Shown: one piece after another, positions 44,182-55,905 of the stretch
Position numbering within the stretch: the first letter of the stretch is position 1
How the letters are laid out: each line of letters begins with the position of its first letter
Translations under genes and position numbers: made by a program
The notes under the pieces: generated by a model
Databases searched by the model: none
What the model was told of the DNA's origin: nothing
The model's input: the letters and a program-made list of their open reading frames with translations, nothing else
Source of the DNA: Podospora pseudocomata
Lineage: Eukaryota; Ascomycota; Sordariomycetes; Sordariales; Podosporaceae
DNA: 64,000 nt
Direction: 5' to 3'
Assembly (NCBI RefSeq): GCF_035222375.1
Contig: NW_026946366.1
Span: 992,001-1,056,000, forward strand

Positions 44182-44627
44182 TGTTACAACCTGCACCAGG
44201 AATGGATACAGACTGCAAGGCAGTACGCCGAAGGTGAATATGACAGGATGATCGAAGGTTGTGACAAGCGTCTCAGACACGGGTTCACTGTCAACAACAG
44301 GTTGTTCTAACAAAGAGCTACTGAAAGTAGATTGTAGACAAATGAACTTGAATTGCTTGCATGAGGAATCAGATTCCTCGATACGGGGAGCGCCCGGCGC
44401 TCCCCCCTATTTATGTCAAGCTGTCTACATATATTTCTGAAGTATCTTTGTACCTTGCTCAGTGTGCTCAGTGGTCTTGGCCACTGATCAGACTGAGCAA
44501 CTCCTGATTGGTTGCACGGGGGCTTGTGGGTCTTTCCATCCCTGGCCCAATGATTGGCTGAGGTGCCCAGCACCTCGGGTACCACCCAGTGGTTCCTGTA
44601 TAGGGGTATTACGTTTGGGACGTAACA
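44182..44627 (-). mobile_element. Solo LTR with 5-bp target duplication
   Basis: A 446-bp segment with TGTTAC at one end and GTAACA at the other, flanked by CTACG on both sides (44177-44181 and 44628-44632). Its ends match the LTR at 31242-31610 in reverse orientation, but the middle differs, including a palindromic GGAGCGCCCGGCGCTCC. No internal genes remain. Confidence 0.85.
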
Positions 44628-44632
44628 CTACG

Positions 44633-46706
44633 TCTAGAACGTAACCGAGCGGGAATTAGCTTCTTAATTATAAGCTATATAGTACTGAACTTGTCTCTAT
44701 CCTCAAATACGCTTTGATAATGTAGATGCCCGTTTATTGTGATATAATATTATTAAGTACCCATATACTAACATAGATCGGCCCACATATAGGACAGCAA
44801 TAATAATAAAGCGTGTATAAGCAGTTTTTCGTGTTTTCGTTTACTTCTAGCTCGCTATAAGAACACTATTTCTTGAGTTTGGACTATTTAGAGGCGGCTG
44901 CTGCGATACTTCGGGGAGGAGTAGTGTATGGTTCAGGAATGATGCTCGGGGGAGGAGTGGTGTAAGGTGGGCGGGTGATATGTAAGGGAGTATACGACGG
45001 AGGTGGGAATGTGGGAATATTATACTCCATCGGATCCTGGGGAGAGTATGATCTTGTTTGATGAGGAAGCTCTATGGCTAAGTTCTTAAGGACTATTTAG
45101 AGCTGTAGGAATAGTTTTAATAAACTATCGCCGATTTACATCAACTTATAGTCTGGAAAGTGTGGCGCCTATGATCTTTATAGAGTGAAGGAGGTAGAGG
45201 GAGATAGGGCAAAGGAAGATGGGCTGAGGGGGGCGGAGGGAGATGGGCTGAGGGATAGGAGTGGGCGGAGGGGGGAGGGGGAAAGGTGGGGGGAGAAGAT
45301 GGTGGAGAAGAATAAAGAGGGAGACGGAGGGAGAAGGAGGCGGAGGGAGAGGGAGGCGGAGGGAGAGGGAAGCGATGCAAGGAAAGAGGAGGGGACCAGA
45401 AATCTTTTACATAAGAATAATCAAATGAAGTAAGGAGCGGCGGAGGAGGTACCGTTTTGAAACAAACGGAGAATACGGCGAAGAATTTACTCTTGGCATA
45501 AAATAAGCACTAACAGTGAAACCACCGTTTTTAACACCCCCAAAGATAAAATAACGATTAGCTGTTTATCTAGGGGAGAGCGGACGGGATCCCGAGCTTT
45601 CAGCTATCTATGGTCGTATGTGGTAGAGGTGGTTAGATCGTGAGATTATATGTGCTTTGATGGTTGTAGGTGCTGGTTGCGCGAGTGGCGGTTGACTTGG
45701 TTAGCAACGAGAAGAGGGGTGGGTATTATAAACGACGCATCGTTCTGGCTTCGATGGGGCTCTTCCTCATGAGAGAATGGAGAATGAGAAGATGAGTAAT
45801 TTGCGTAGGTATTTGAGCGATCAATTTATACTACAATTGCATCACACGCCAAGGGGAGGGAACATGAATTTGAATGAAGAGAGTGACAATTAGTCTCATG
45901 ACTCTATGTAGTATCCCTTCTCCAATAATTATGCCCAGATAAAGCGTCACGGAGAAAGAAATCGCTCCGTGTTAAAATCCAGTAAGTCGCCCCAAACCTC
46001 CTCCCCATTGTTGTCCCAAACTCATTAGGCATTAACGTTGTTGCGCTGCGGTATCAAGTCCCTTTTATAGCGCTTGAATCTGCCCAGAAAGCATAAAACC
46101 ATTGCCCATCCGTCCAGAACCGTCTCCATTCATAAAGTCATCATCATGCTTCGCTCGAAGATCACGTCCCGGTGCAGCCTTGTAAACCCCTCGGCTTTGC
46201 AAGTCCTCCCCTCCCTCCATTGCCCCCCCAGACTCATGAATCCATAAGCCATTAGCCATAAATCATAACCGTAACTTCCCCTGAAACCCAACTCCCCTTA
46301 CACGGCGCTTATGACAGCTCAGATTCCCGCCTTAACTCACCCTCCCAGGCCCCTCCACCCAAGGTTCCCACCTCCCCATTCGCCAGAAACTCCCAGGCTG
46401 ACTCCCCCGACAGCAAGGATGAACCCCAAAGTAGACTTCCACGCCCCCAACCTCCCGATCAATAAAATAACCCCCTTCACATTGCCTGCCTGCCCCCGAT
46501 AGCTGCCCAAGATCCATTCAACAGCAATAATCCTGTCATCCCCTGTGCCCTAGGTCTCGAATCTCACTCCACCATGCTGCCTCTGCAACAGGGGAACCAA
46601 CCTGTTGACAAAGCCAGCAAAATTGGCCGATCGGAGACTGATGAGCAACACCCTGAAATTATGCTCAGGAACCCTTATCTCGGGCGGCTCGGCGACCTGT
46701 GCTGTT
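44633..46706. other. Gene-poor region with purine-rich low-complexity DNA
   Basis: Begins AT-rich (44640-44880). At 45185-45400 it holds a G/A-only tract of GAGGGAG-like units, similar in style to 43741-43870. Short open frames through it are low complexity. The last 150 bases may carry the 3' part of the RRM gene. Confidence 0.5.
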
Positions 46707-47339
46707 CTAGATACAACTGTATCTGATTCCGTTGATGCTAAGGAATGGCGGGTTGTTGATGCGATCGCAAAGCCGTTCGGCACCGCCCGCTCGGGAAAAG
46801 GTGATGGTTGTTGCGGCCGCGTGGTGATACCCCTGAGTCGGAGAAGGGGGTCGAATACTGCATGTAAAGATGCGGTCGTCGAGCTCGGGAACGCTGAGGT
46901 AGATGGTATCGAGGAGAGTGGTCACGGTGATGTCTGGCGGGAGATGGGTCAAGTATAGGGATGAAGACTCATTCGGATCGATCGTGGCGGAGTGGTTATG
47001 GGAGTTGGTAAAGTCACCTTGGTAGTTCACCGAAGGCAATTTCGGCTTGGCTGGCTGGTAAGGGGTGGTCTGTTCAGCCTGGTAAGACTGAGGGTTGGCC
47101 AGCAGGTCTGGTTGGTAGTACTGATGACCGATAGACTGCCCTGTGGTAATCCTAGCGCCTTCGTAAGGTTGAAGACCGGCGATCTGAGCCGACAGATAGA
47201 ATTCATAACCGAGAGACTGCTCGTCAGGCTGGTAGCTGGGAAGATGTGAAGCCTGGTAAAAATGATCGGCCAAGGGTTGGTCGTGCTGGTAGAATTGCTG
47301 AACGAAAGACTGCTCGGCGGTTGAAAAATGGTGTGACAT
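46707..47339 (-). CDS. RRM-domain protein, possibly truncated
   Basis: The 210-aa frame starts MSHHFSTAEQSFVQQFYQHD and has a Gln/Tyr-rich N-terminal half with repeats of the kind SLGYEFY / SIGHQYY. An RNA-recognition motif follows: SSLYLTHLPPDIT (RNP2-like), TFSRAGGAERLCDRI and FLSINGIRYSCI. Fungal relatives usually continue WNR after this strand; here the codon is TAG. A second conserved-looking stretch (PEIRVPEHNFRVLLISLRSA) lies in another frame down to about 46550. The gene is thus either shortened right after the RRM or a young pseudogene. A role in RNA binding is inferred from the fold only. Confidence 0.6.
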   Translation of the reverse strand: MSHHFSTAEQSFVQQFYQHDQPLADHFYQASHLPSYQPDEQSLGYEFYLSAQIAGLQPYEGARITTGQSIGHQYYQPDLLANPQSYQAEQTTPYQPAKPKLPSVNYQGDFTNSHNHSATIDPNESSSLYLTHLPPDITVTTLLDTIYLSVPELDDRIFTCSIRPPSPTQGYHHAAATTITFSRAGGAERLCDRINNPPFLSINGIRYSCI

Positions 47340-49558
47340 CTCGCTCTAGGGGTTCGTGAGGGTTGGAGATGGGATGGTCGAAGACAGAATCACCGTATGG
47401 GGTGTGGCGCCTCCAAAACAGCTACCATCCGAGGAAGCTGGTGACATCAGCGTATAGGGAGGGCTAGAATTGTCACACGGCAAAAGCCACTCACCTGCAA
47501 CCACGACCAACAACACTGTCGATACCACCGCAAGGAGGGGTAACTGCAAGTTGTGAACCTCTCGTTGAAAGTGAGGTAGGCAATCTGAAGGCATGGCGGT
47601 TATCAAAGGAAGCCCACTGGCCCCTGAGATATTGAGGAACTTGGCAACGGCCTGAGGCCACTAGGCACGGACCACCTAACGATGGATTAATACGCGTCTT
47701 TGAGATCTGTTTGTATTCCTAGACCTTCTTCTTCCTCATCACGCTCTTCGAGGCCATTGAAGATTATTAGCCTGAATTGAACCATGAAGTTCCAAGCCCT
47801 GATATTACAGCCCTTGTCACAAGAATTGGGAGGGGTCCTAGGGTTTTTCTGATCCAACACTTGGGGCATGATGCTTCTAGACAAGTATCTCTCTCTCCAG
47901 TTGCTGGACTGGGCAGCCCTCTGCTCTGTTTGGCGAGGTTCAGCCCTTCCACTGGCAGCTTGAGCATTGTAGGAACTCTCTCCTTGCCCAAGTGGCGTAA
48001 GTCTTGACCTGGGTACCTATAAAGATGTTAGTTGACAAGAGGATGGCGTCCCATGAGACGTATATATTAACCTACCGGAATGTACCGGGTCGGATTTCCT
48101 TAACCGTTCATCATGTTAAAGGCTTTTCGGCTTTACTTAAACAATATTGTAGAGGTGTAGTGTTATGGCTGCAGCCGAAATGAAGCTGTTGGATGGGTAG
48201 TGAGCCGTCAAGATATAAACGAAATGCCGTAAAGGAGAGGATGTGATAAGGATGATGTGACGAAGCGAGGGTGTGAAAGAGATGTGGAAGATGAGATGGG
48301 CTATATAGTATTAAGAGACTGGGTGTGAAGGTATGAACAGACGAGGCTTTGCTATCAGAAACCTCGCTGGCTGTTTGGAAGTCTATTCCTCAAGAAGAAG
48401 AGGAGATAGAATTCAAGTTAGTGATCAAATATATATCCTAGAAGCTCGAGATCTGTCGGTGCTACTCGAAGATATTCACTCCCAAAGTAGGTCCTGGTTA
48501 TGATATTCACCTTGGTATTAAATACCTCAGTCTCTAACCCAGTCCGAACTCAAGGGCAACTTGCTCTCATTCAACGCGTTAACAATAATACGTTCCACCT
48601 ATAGGAATCAGACCAAACTTCCGATGAAGTCGCCCATGCTCACTGTGGGAGCAGCCTGTGGATCAAAAATACAATTCGGATTGAGGCATTCAATTAATTG
48701 ATGGAGCATGCCGATGAAGGGAATTCGGATTGTGGCGTTTTAGGACTTTGATAACAGTGTCCGTCAAATTTCACAGTGTTAGTAAAGACAATAGCATGTC
48801 TAGTGAGTATTGCTCAGGGTATTCAACGAGATGGCACTCGCAATTGGGTGAACAAGGGATATATCCAGAGGCCAAAGCTATTGCCGAAGGCCATTATAGC
48901 TACTAGACACAAGCGGGTCTTCTCGAACAAGATTTTAATAAAACTGAACGCCACCACATACCTTGAATACATGTTCAAACCTAAACCAAAGTGCTGCTGG
49001 GCACGTTGTGGACCGAAAAATGGTGACTGCTACGTTGGACAAGAGCATTCACAGACAGCGAAGATGCCTACAAGTAAATAGCCGTGGAATATCGATTAAA
49101 AACCTCACAGGGCATTGTGAGTTAGCTCGACTGCCACGCACAAATGCGTGGGCTGAACCACGGCCCTCGATGAACACCGCACATAGTGCAAGTAGCTCAA
49201 TGCTGTTGTCTGTCAGTGATGATCAGATGAACGATATATCATAGTTCAGGTGACAGCCCTGAAAAACTTTCGGACGAAAAAGGTACCACCACAGATAAAA
49301 GAACCCCACAAAAAGTCGGATAAAAATGCCGAAACCCAAATGAATCGGATTGCAACTCATGAGCTTAGTGCTTGTTTCTTGGCGAGCGGCCGAATCTTGG
49401 CAGCAAAAGGGAGGGAGCAAAATGAAGGTATCATTGTGCATCTATGATGAATACTAAGTCGTCATGAAAATTGATCATATGTGTGCTTGGTGAGATGCTA
49501 GGTAGGCCTGAAAATAAGCAACCCGTATCAAATGAAGTTGCCATGTCCACCATGCCCA
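47340..49558. other. Intergenic region
   Basis: About 2.2 kb without a supported gene. Open frames are short and lack domains or splice-consistent partners. The left end is the promoter side of the RRM gene. Confidence 0.45.
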
Positions 49559-51100
49559 TCAAGGTTCATGATGTATTTCCCACGAGCCTGGAATGGTATG
49601 CACACTCGGACGCGGTGGTGCTGTCGTCACCGGCGCTGGTGGTGGCGGCGGAGGTGGAGGAGCAGGCGCCGGTGGTGGAGATGGTGTAATCGGAAAAGGC
49701 AGCTCACTCCCTGCTGCCGGGCTTAGGTTATTCTTCCTCCGATTCAACCTAACCGTCGTCGCAGGCCTCGGAGCATAAATCACCGTGTCCGGCGAAACCG
49801 GCCTCTCGCCCTTCCCCCCAGGCATCTCCTGCATCGGATCCGCCCTCTGCATTAAAGTAGGCGAGCTCGCCGTAAAATACGAATCAGAAGCCGACGCCCT
49901 CGGAACCAACAGCTCCTCCAACCTCTGACTATCCCTCTGCGGCGGCCCAATAGGACTCTCCGGTGTCGGCACACGACCCGGACGACTCAGCTCAGGACTC
50001 TTCACCAGCGCCAGAACAGCCGGAGCAGGTGCCTGAAGGATATACCTCCTCACCCTTCCCATCTTCCCAGACCTCATCCTGCTTGGCAAGCTCGACCCAC
50101 TGATATTAGACGCAGACTTTGACGGCATTTTCGGCCGATGGCTTTTGAATCCCGGGGGCGTCGCCCGTATGGTGCTTTCACCCGTTATGCCATCCCTCCC
50201 ATCACCAGAAGTGCTGTATGATCCCCTCGCCTGCTTCTCATCGTACTCCTCCTCACTGTCAATCTCCTCGTTCCTCGACGACATCACCGGGATATCAAAC
50301 GGCCTACTAGCCACATGCACCACAACCATAACCACACTCCCAAAAACCACCCCCAACGAACACGCAAACATATCCAGATTCAACCTCACCGTCCTATGCC
50401 CCCCTCCCCCATGGTATATCCCCACCGCAACGGCAATAATAGCACTGCTCCACATCACCACCGCCAACCGTATCACCACCCCAGCCCAGGCATGAAGCTG
50501 GTGCTTGAAGCTCGGGATGGGAGGGTCAAAGTTGAGGTAGAGGCTGTCGCCCTTCTTGGCGGCAAGGAAATGGAGGATGATGTAAAAGAAGGATAATATC
50601 GACTGTTTGTCCCACCTTGTCAGCTATAGTCTCCTGGACAGTGGCAAGAAATACTCACAGCAAACAGCACAAAACTCTGCGCAATTCCCACCCCTTCCCT
50701 CTTCAGATCCCCCGTGCTCCCAAATACAACCCCTGATAGCGACGCCCCGATGGTACTCCCTATTCCCATCGCCACCAGCGCCCCTAGCATCAGCCGAGGG
50801 AGCCATGTCTCCGCCTTTGTTCTCGAGTGGTAGCTGTGGCTCTCGGTGTAGGATGCCCCGCCTCCTGGCAATAACGCTGGCATCCTTTCCTCGCTTTGAC
50901 GCCTGTCTACCTTGACTTTGTTGAGCTTCTCGCTGCCTAGAACAAAGTGTGAAACTTTGGGTCGATGATACGGCGATGATGCGTCGACGGCAAGGTTGCG
51001 CTGATGCCAGGCGTCGGAAGGGGATCCAGTCCCTGCGGAAAAAAGAAGAAAAAAATGCCCGTTAGAGTAATGAGAGCATGTAAAAAGATGAAGTATTTGC
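49559..51100 (-). CDS. Multi-pass membrane protein with proline-rich tail (5' exons uncertain)
   Basis: The function is not recognised. An exon around 50660-50960 reads KVKVDRRQSEERMPALLPGG and then RLMLGALVAMGIGSTIGASL. The next exon continues WDKQSILSFFYIILHFLAA, AGVVIRLAVVMWSSAIIAVA and LNLDMFACSLGVVFGSVVMV, and ends in a long cytoplasmic tail (MSSRNEEIDSEEEYDEKQAR ... PAPAPPPPPPPPAP). At least four membrane helices are therefore visible. The join between these exons near 50590-50660 and the exons upstream of 50960 could not be settled. Further hydrophobic frames up to about 51340 may be first exons. The tail carries Ser/Pro-rich stretches typical of phosphorylated fungal plasma-membrane proteins. 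Confidence 0.6.
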
Positions 51101-51531
51101 TGGGGGTGCGAAAGAAAACAGGAACTAGAACGATGAGAGGGATAGCATGCAAAAAGTGTGATCAATCATCCTACAAATCCTTCCACCAAAAAGAATGCCC
51201 CGCCACCAGAGCTGCCACCAAAAAAAGAGCACATTCTCGATGACGGCGGAAGAGTATGCCAAGGAGGCTGGTGCCCCTCGAGCTGGATATCTGGCTGGAA
51301 TGCGACGGATTTGGAAGCTGGAAAACAGATGTGCTCCCACAAGCCGTAACCGAGAAACACATCCAGAGGAGCCACAGCTGGAATGTAAGTCTGACCTGAA
51401 CTGAGCTGGCTATCTTTACTCCAGGAAAACAGAAGGAGTATCACAAATAGAAACAAAAAGGCAGGGATGTTGTAGAAATATGTCGTTATTCATTGTCCCC
51501 TTGCGTCCACAATCGTCTGCATAGAGCAAAG

Positions 51532-52905
51532 TTAAAAGTCTTCGCCAACCATGGCCTTCTTGGTGCCAGTCCAACCATCGCGCTCGTAGTAGCGGAAAAC
51601 TAGGTCATAATCCTCAAACTCATGAATGATGCGGTCGATGCGGCGGTATCCATCAATCCGGTCCACTGTCTGCTTGACCAAGCTTCTCTGCTTGTCCTCG
51701 ACATCAGCGCCATCGCTAGGGGTCGCCGGCTTATTCTTGGTCTGGAATAGGGTGACAGTGAAGCGACCAGGTCGGAAGATGTTGATCACGTGGTCAATGA
51801 CCTCGGAAGTCTGGCGTCCATTCTGGCCACTCGGCACGTTGGTCTCGAACGAAGCGTATGAGCAAATGGGCTCCGGGGTGACATGGACAGTGAAGTAGTG
51901 CGCAGCTCTACTGGCAGCATCATCGCTGGACTTAGTGGGTGCAGGAATGACACCGTTGGCGGAATATCCGCAAGGGGTGAAAAGATAGGAGTCGATGCGA
52001 GCCTCGGGGTAGACCGAGGTGGGATAAACTTCAGCCAGACCACACTTGTTGGAAATGACAGTGCCGAGAGCATGGCCCTCCACAGATTTGTCAGAGTCCT
52101 CCAGATACCACTGCTTGGCAAGGTCCTGGTCGAGATCCATCATCAAGATCTCGAGTGTCTCGTCATCGTTGTCGTCGAGGGATCCCACACAAGGCGCCAC
52201 AATGCCTGTGGGGATCTTGGCGGAGCGGGTAGGGCTTCCGCCGGTGCTAGAGCTAGGGGTTCTCGGCGGGGTCAAGGTCGAAGTGGTAGGTGAGGTCATG
52301 TACAAATACCAATGATCCGCATTCATGCGACCGACCAGATAGGCGCTACCATTCTCGAACAGTTCGTCCAGGAACTTGACCTCTTCCTTCCAGCTGGAGT
52401 GGGGGCCTTGCTGGCGATCAGGGAAGAGGAAGTTCTTGCGGCTGTAAAAGACACGGTGAGGTGTGGCGGCAACGCGCTCATCCTCCAGTGTCTTGACGTT
52501 GTGGAAAGGGAATCCGGCATCGATAGCAGCGATGCGAAGAAGACGGCGCAGGCCCAGCAACAGGGTGGTGGTGCCGCAGGTCTTGAGGATAAGCTTGTGG
52601 GGGAACACAAACATGCTAGACTCGGAAAGGAGGTAGGCGTCAACGTGATCAGAGTTGACGATGGACAGGACCTTGCAGTTGACCATATCCAACATGCCCT
52701 CCCAGATGGAGGGGCTGACCGACTTCAGGCCATTCTCTTTGACCCCAGGAGGAAGAGTCTTGGCACTCGGCGCAAACCAGACCTCGAGAAGTTTCTCGGG
52801 TCCCTCAAAGGCGTTGGTGGAGTCCAAGTCAGCGGTAATCTCGTGGTTGATGGTGAGCTGGGTCTCCTCAGCGGCGGCGCTGTTGGTGACGTTGGTGGAA
52901 GTCAT
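51532..52905 (-). CDS. spe2: S-adenosylmethionine decarboxylase proenzyme
   Basis: The single 457-aa frame matches eukaryotic AdoMetDC throughout. The enzyme decarboxylates S-adenosylmethionine to supply aminopropyl groups for spermidine and spermine synthesis in the cytosol. Visible hallmarks are FEGPEKLLEVWF near the N-terminus, the self-cleavage site YLLSESSMFVF (between Glu95 and Ser96, which makes the pyruvoyl cofactor), and KTCGTTTLL with catalytic Cys110. Later AdoMetDC segments are QGPHSSWKEEV and YLVGRMNADHWYLY. The substrate loop between about 210 and 235 is extended and Ser/Pro/Thr-rich. The start at 52905 gives normal family length. No intron is needed. Confidence 0.95.
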   Translation of the reverse strand: MTSTNVTNSAAAEETQLTINHEITADLDSTNAFEGPEKLLEVWFAPSAKTLPPGVKENGLKSVSPSIWEGMLDMVNCKVLSIVNSDHVDAYLLSESSMFVFPHKLILKTCGTTTLLLGLRRLLRIAAIDAGFPFHNVKTLEDERVAATPHRVFYSRKNFLFPDRQQGPHSSWKEEVKFLDELFENGSAYLVGRMNADHWYLYMTSPTTSTLTPPRTPSSSTGGSPTRSAKIPTGIVAPCVGSLDDNDDETLEILMMDLDQDLAKQWYLEDSDKSVEGHALGTVISNKCGLAEVYPTSVYPEARIDSYLFTPCGYSANGVIPAPTKSSDDAASRAAHYFTVHVTPEPICSYASFETNVPSGQNGRQTSEVIDHVINIFRPGRFTVTLFQTKNKPATPSDGADVEDKQRSLVKQTVDRIDGYRRIDRIIHEFEDYDLVFRYYERDGWTGTKKAMVGEDF

Positions 52906-54043
52906 GTTTGACGAGGTTTGGGGCGTGTCGGCTATGTTCTCTGGTGAAAACGTCCGCGGGACACTAGCTGCCGCTCAAACGAACCTTTAGGTCGCTTGAG
53001 AGAGTAGGCCCACAGGAAAGGGGTCTCGCTTTAGAGGCTGGCGACGCCAGCAGCAGGTGTTCGGGAGGTGGTATCTGAACGTCTCGCAAGCGGACGTTAG
53101 GGGGGGCGGGCACGGAGGGTGACGCGATAGCGCTTTGAGAGCGGAATGTTGGGCTTGCGCTTAAAACAGGCTGTTATTGCAGGTAAACCGATACCTGGGC
53201 GCGAGTATCGGAGATGATGGTGGAGTAAACCAAGGAAGGGGTGATAGTGAAGCTGTATCGTCGGAATCTAGATTCGAAGAGTTAGACTGGTGCTGGGAAT
53301 CAGAATATATGTAGGTCGCGCTGGAAGAAGCATTTAAACAAAGCTTGTCATGGTGAAGAAAATTGTGTGTTGAAACGGAGGGACGATTAGCATACCAGGA
53401 CCTTCCAATGGCTGTGCGCATCTCAAGATGGGATGGTCGTCGGTGGTGTTGAAAGTTTGCGCGGCAATGCGATAGGTGCAAAAGCTGTGGTGGGATGCTC
53501 TCGAAGCTGCCCCTTGGCACGACAGAATCGAATCGGTCGGAAGATCGGCAACAAGTGGCAGTGGTTTTCTTGTTTTGTTTGTAAGCAAGTAGGTCTACCT
53601 GGCTGTGAGCCAATGGCACAGGGAAAAAAATAAAAATATCCGGTTGCTGAGAAAATTTTGGCATTTGGTTCTCAAGTGGGATGTGATTCTTCTCTGCGTT
53701 TTTTTTACCATGAATGGCGGGGTTTGCTCACCCCTGTCAGCCGTTGCCCAATGCTCCCCAGGTCGTGGAAGCTCAGGGGGGTGTGCCGGTCCCACTGTTA
53801 GTAGACCACACTCGTCCCTCTATCAACCCTGAGCACAACCCTAACAATGCTTCATCAACGATGATAATTTTTTGCCTTTCTCGACCACGGGCCGATAAGA
53901 CCGTTTCATTGAAAAAAGTCCCGTTACTTCCTTGCCCTGACAGCTTACAACACGTGAACCCTGATAAGCCATTGAAGTTATCGCGATGGCATAGTGGGTT
54001 ATGAATTGATCACCTACGACCCCTATGAATCTACCCTCCTATA
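52906..54043. other. 5' region of spe2 and 3' flank of cfd1
   Basis: About 1.1 kb, mostly the upstream and leader region of the decarboxylase gene. A 167-codon minus-strand open frame at 53161-53664 has no domain-like character and is treated as chance. Confidence 0.5.
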
Positions 54044-55043
54044 TCACACGCCCCCCTGCTCAAGTGCCGAAACAACATCAGCAGTAATCGTCTTGAATAT
54101 CGGTGCCAACGAGCAGTCCTTGTACTTTAGTACCAGTTGCGCGGTATCTCTCTTAGCCTCCTCAGCCTCCGCCTCCTTGGCAGCTGCCGAGATATCTTGC
54201 CCATTAATAACTGTTCCCTCTGGATATCGCGGCCTCTTTCCCGTCTCGACCAAGACAATAAACTGCTGGTCGATGGGAACACGCCCCAAGAACTTGACAT
54301 TGAAGTCATCAGCCATGACTTCACCTCCTCCGCTGCCAAAAATGTTGGTGCACTCGCTGCAATTCGGGCAAACAAAGCCGCACATGTTCTCGACAACGCC
54401 CAATATGCGGATCCCCGTCTTGGTGCAGAAGTTGAGTTCTTTCCTCACGTCGGCAGTAGCCACTGCCTGAGGGGTTGTCACAATTACCGCCCCGGCGACC
54501 TGATCTGGCCGTGCCTTTTGAAGCAGTGTCTCGGCAAGAGAGATGTGCTCATCACTCGTGCCAGGTGGTGTATCGATGAGAAGGTAGTCGAGCTCCTCCC
54601 AGAAGACATCTGACAAGAACTGGCGCACCATGGCTGTCTTTTTCGGCCCGCGCCATACCACAGCATCGCCTCGCCCAGGGAGTAAAAACCCCAGACTCAT
54701 GACCCGAAGCGAACCAAGTCCAGAAGTTGGATCGGCTTCATGGACAGTGATGGGTAGCCAGCCCCCGGGTGCCTGTGTCACTTTGGCATCCTCGATGGCA
54801 AACATGCGCGGTATCGATGGCCCCGTGAGGTCAACATCAAGAACACCGACCGAGTGGCCAGCTAATGAGAGTGACAATGCGAGCTGGGTAGTCACGGATG
54901 ACTTTCCGACACCGCCCTTGCCCGAGAGGACCTGCAGATTCGTTAGCATGAGTTTGGTCATGATGGCCATGACGATGGCGGGGCAGAGTGCCAAGGTGGG
55001 GCAAACGGACAAGGACAATGTGTTTTATCTGGGATAGCGACAT
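54044..55043 (-). CDS. cfd1: Cytosolic Fe-S cluster assembly ATPase Cfd1 (NUBP2)
   Basis: Exons 55011-55043 and 54044-54931 are joined over a 79-nt intron with a GCTAACG branch site, giving about 306 aa. The short first exon ([11 protein letters not shown]) completes the motif [17 protein letters not shown], the deviant Walker A of the Mrp/MinD NTPases; without it the N-terminus would be unrelated sequence. Also seen are [29 protein letters not shown], and the CPNC motif in [14 protein letters not shown] that bridges the Fe-S cluster with Nbp35. Cfd1 works with Nbp35 as the scaffold of the CIA pathway, which matures cytosolic and nuclear Fe-S proteins. The donor is GTCCGT, unusual but the only one fitting the frame. 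Confidence 0.92.
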
Positions 55044-55905
55044 TCGATATATGTGCGAAAGTCGAACTTTGTTATTGAGGTCCAGTGCTTACTGAGAGTT
55101 TGACCAAATGAGTCTCCGTCAGGGTGGTTGAAAGAGCGCCATCTTGAAAGTCGAAAGGCTTCTTGGGAAATGGTTAGTTTGCCTCCCAAAATCGAGGTGC
55201 CCCTCCACCCACCGATTTGCGGCCTGTATCGGCGCTTGCTTTATCAGCAGCCAGCAACCCCCATGCCAGTTGCTCATATCGGGTGAGCTGCTCAATGACT
55301 TTGCTCAAGGCAATCCTTCTAACTTACATGTATTGCAGGCACGGTGAGTAAGAATTTGTCTTGATTGGAATGCGCGTCAATGTAAAAACCTACCATTTGA
55401 CTCGGCCATGGCGTACGGTAACTCACCTTACCCAGCTTAGACCCAAGATTCGCTGAGACTGGTCCGTGCTCACGGCCCGGCGGCAAGCTCCAACGACACT
55501 GGATACATGCATCTATCCCACGCTCGACAAACGTATGGTTTCTGTGTGCAAGTAAATACCTCGCACGTAAACCAAAGCCCTTCGAGATGAGTCGTTTGTG
55601 ACTCTGAGCCATATAGCCATGACACCACCATTCTCCCTCGTGGCCAAACCCTCGCTCGGCTGCATGCGTAAAGAGCTCCCGCTGTTCAGACAAACTCATG
55701 ACACAAGCGGTCTGCATCTCCGTCTGATAGCCTCCTCGATCATGTGCGATAACTATCACAAGCGTGAAGCATAGCGGTATATGGTGTCAACATGCCCCTG
55801 TCCATAGTCCTCTGGAACAAGTATATAGTCGTGCACTACCCCCCAAAGCTTGGTTGGCTCCTCTCCAGGAACTTTGCAGCAGAGATTCAAATCTAAGCTC
55901 ACAAA
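55044..55905. other. Intergenic region
   Basis: Upstream of cfd1 on one side and of the secreted-protein cluster on the other. No gene is supported. Confidence 0.45.

Noticed and set aside
53161-53664. 167-codon minus-strand frame upstream of spe2
   Set aside because: No domain or signal, composition like untranslated leader; no splice link to the decarboxylase was found.
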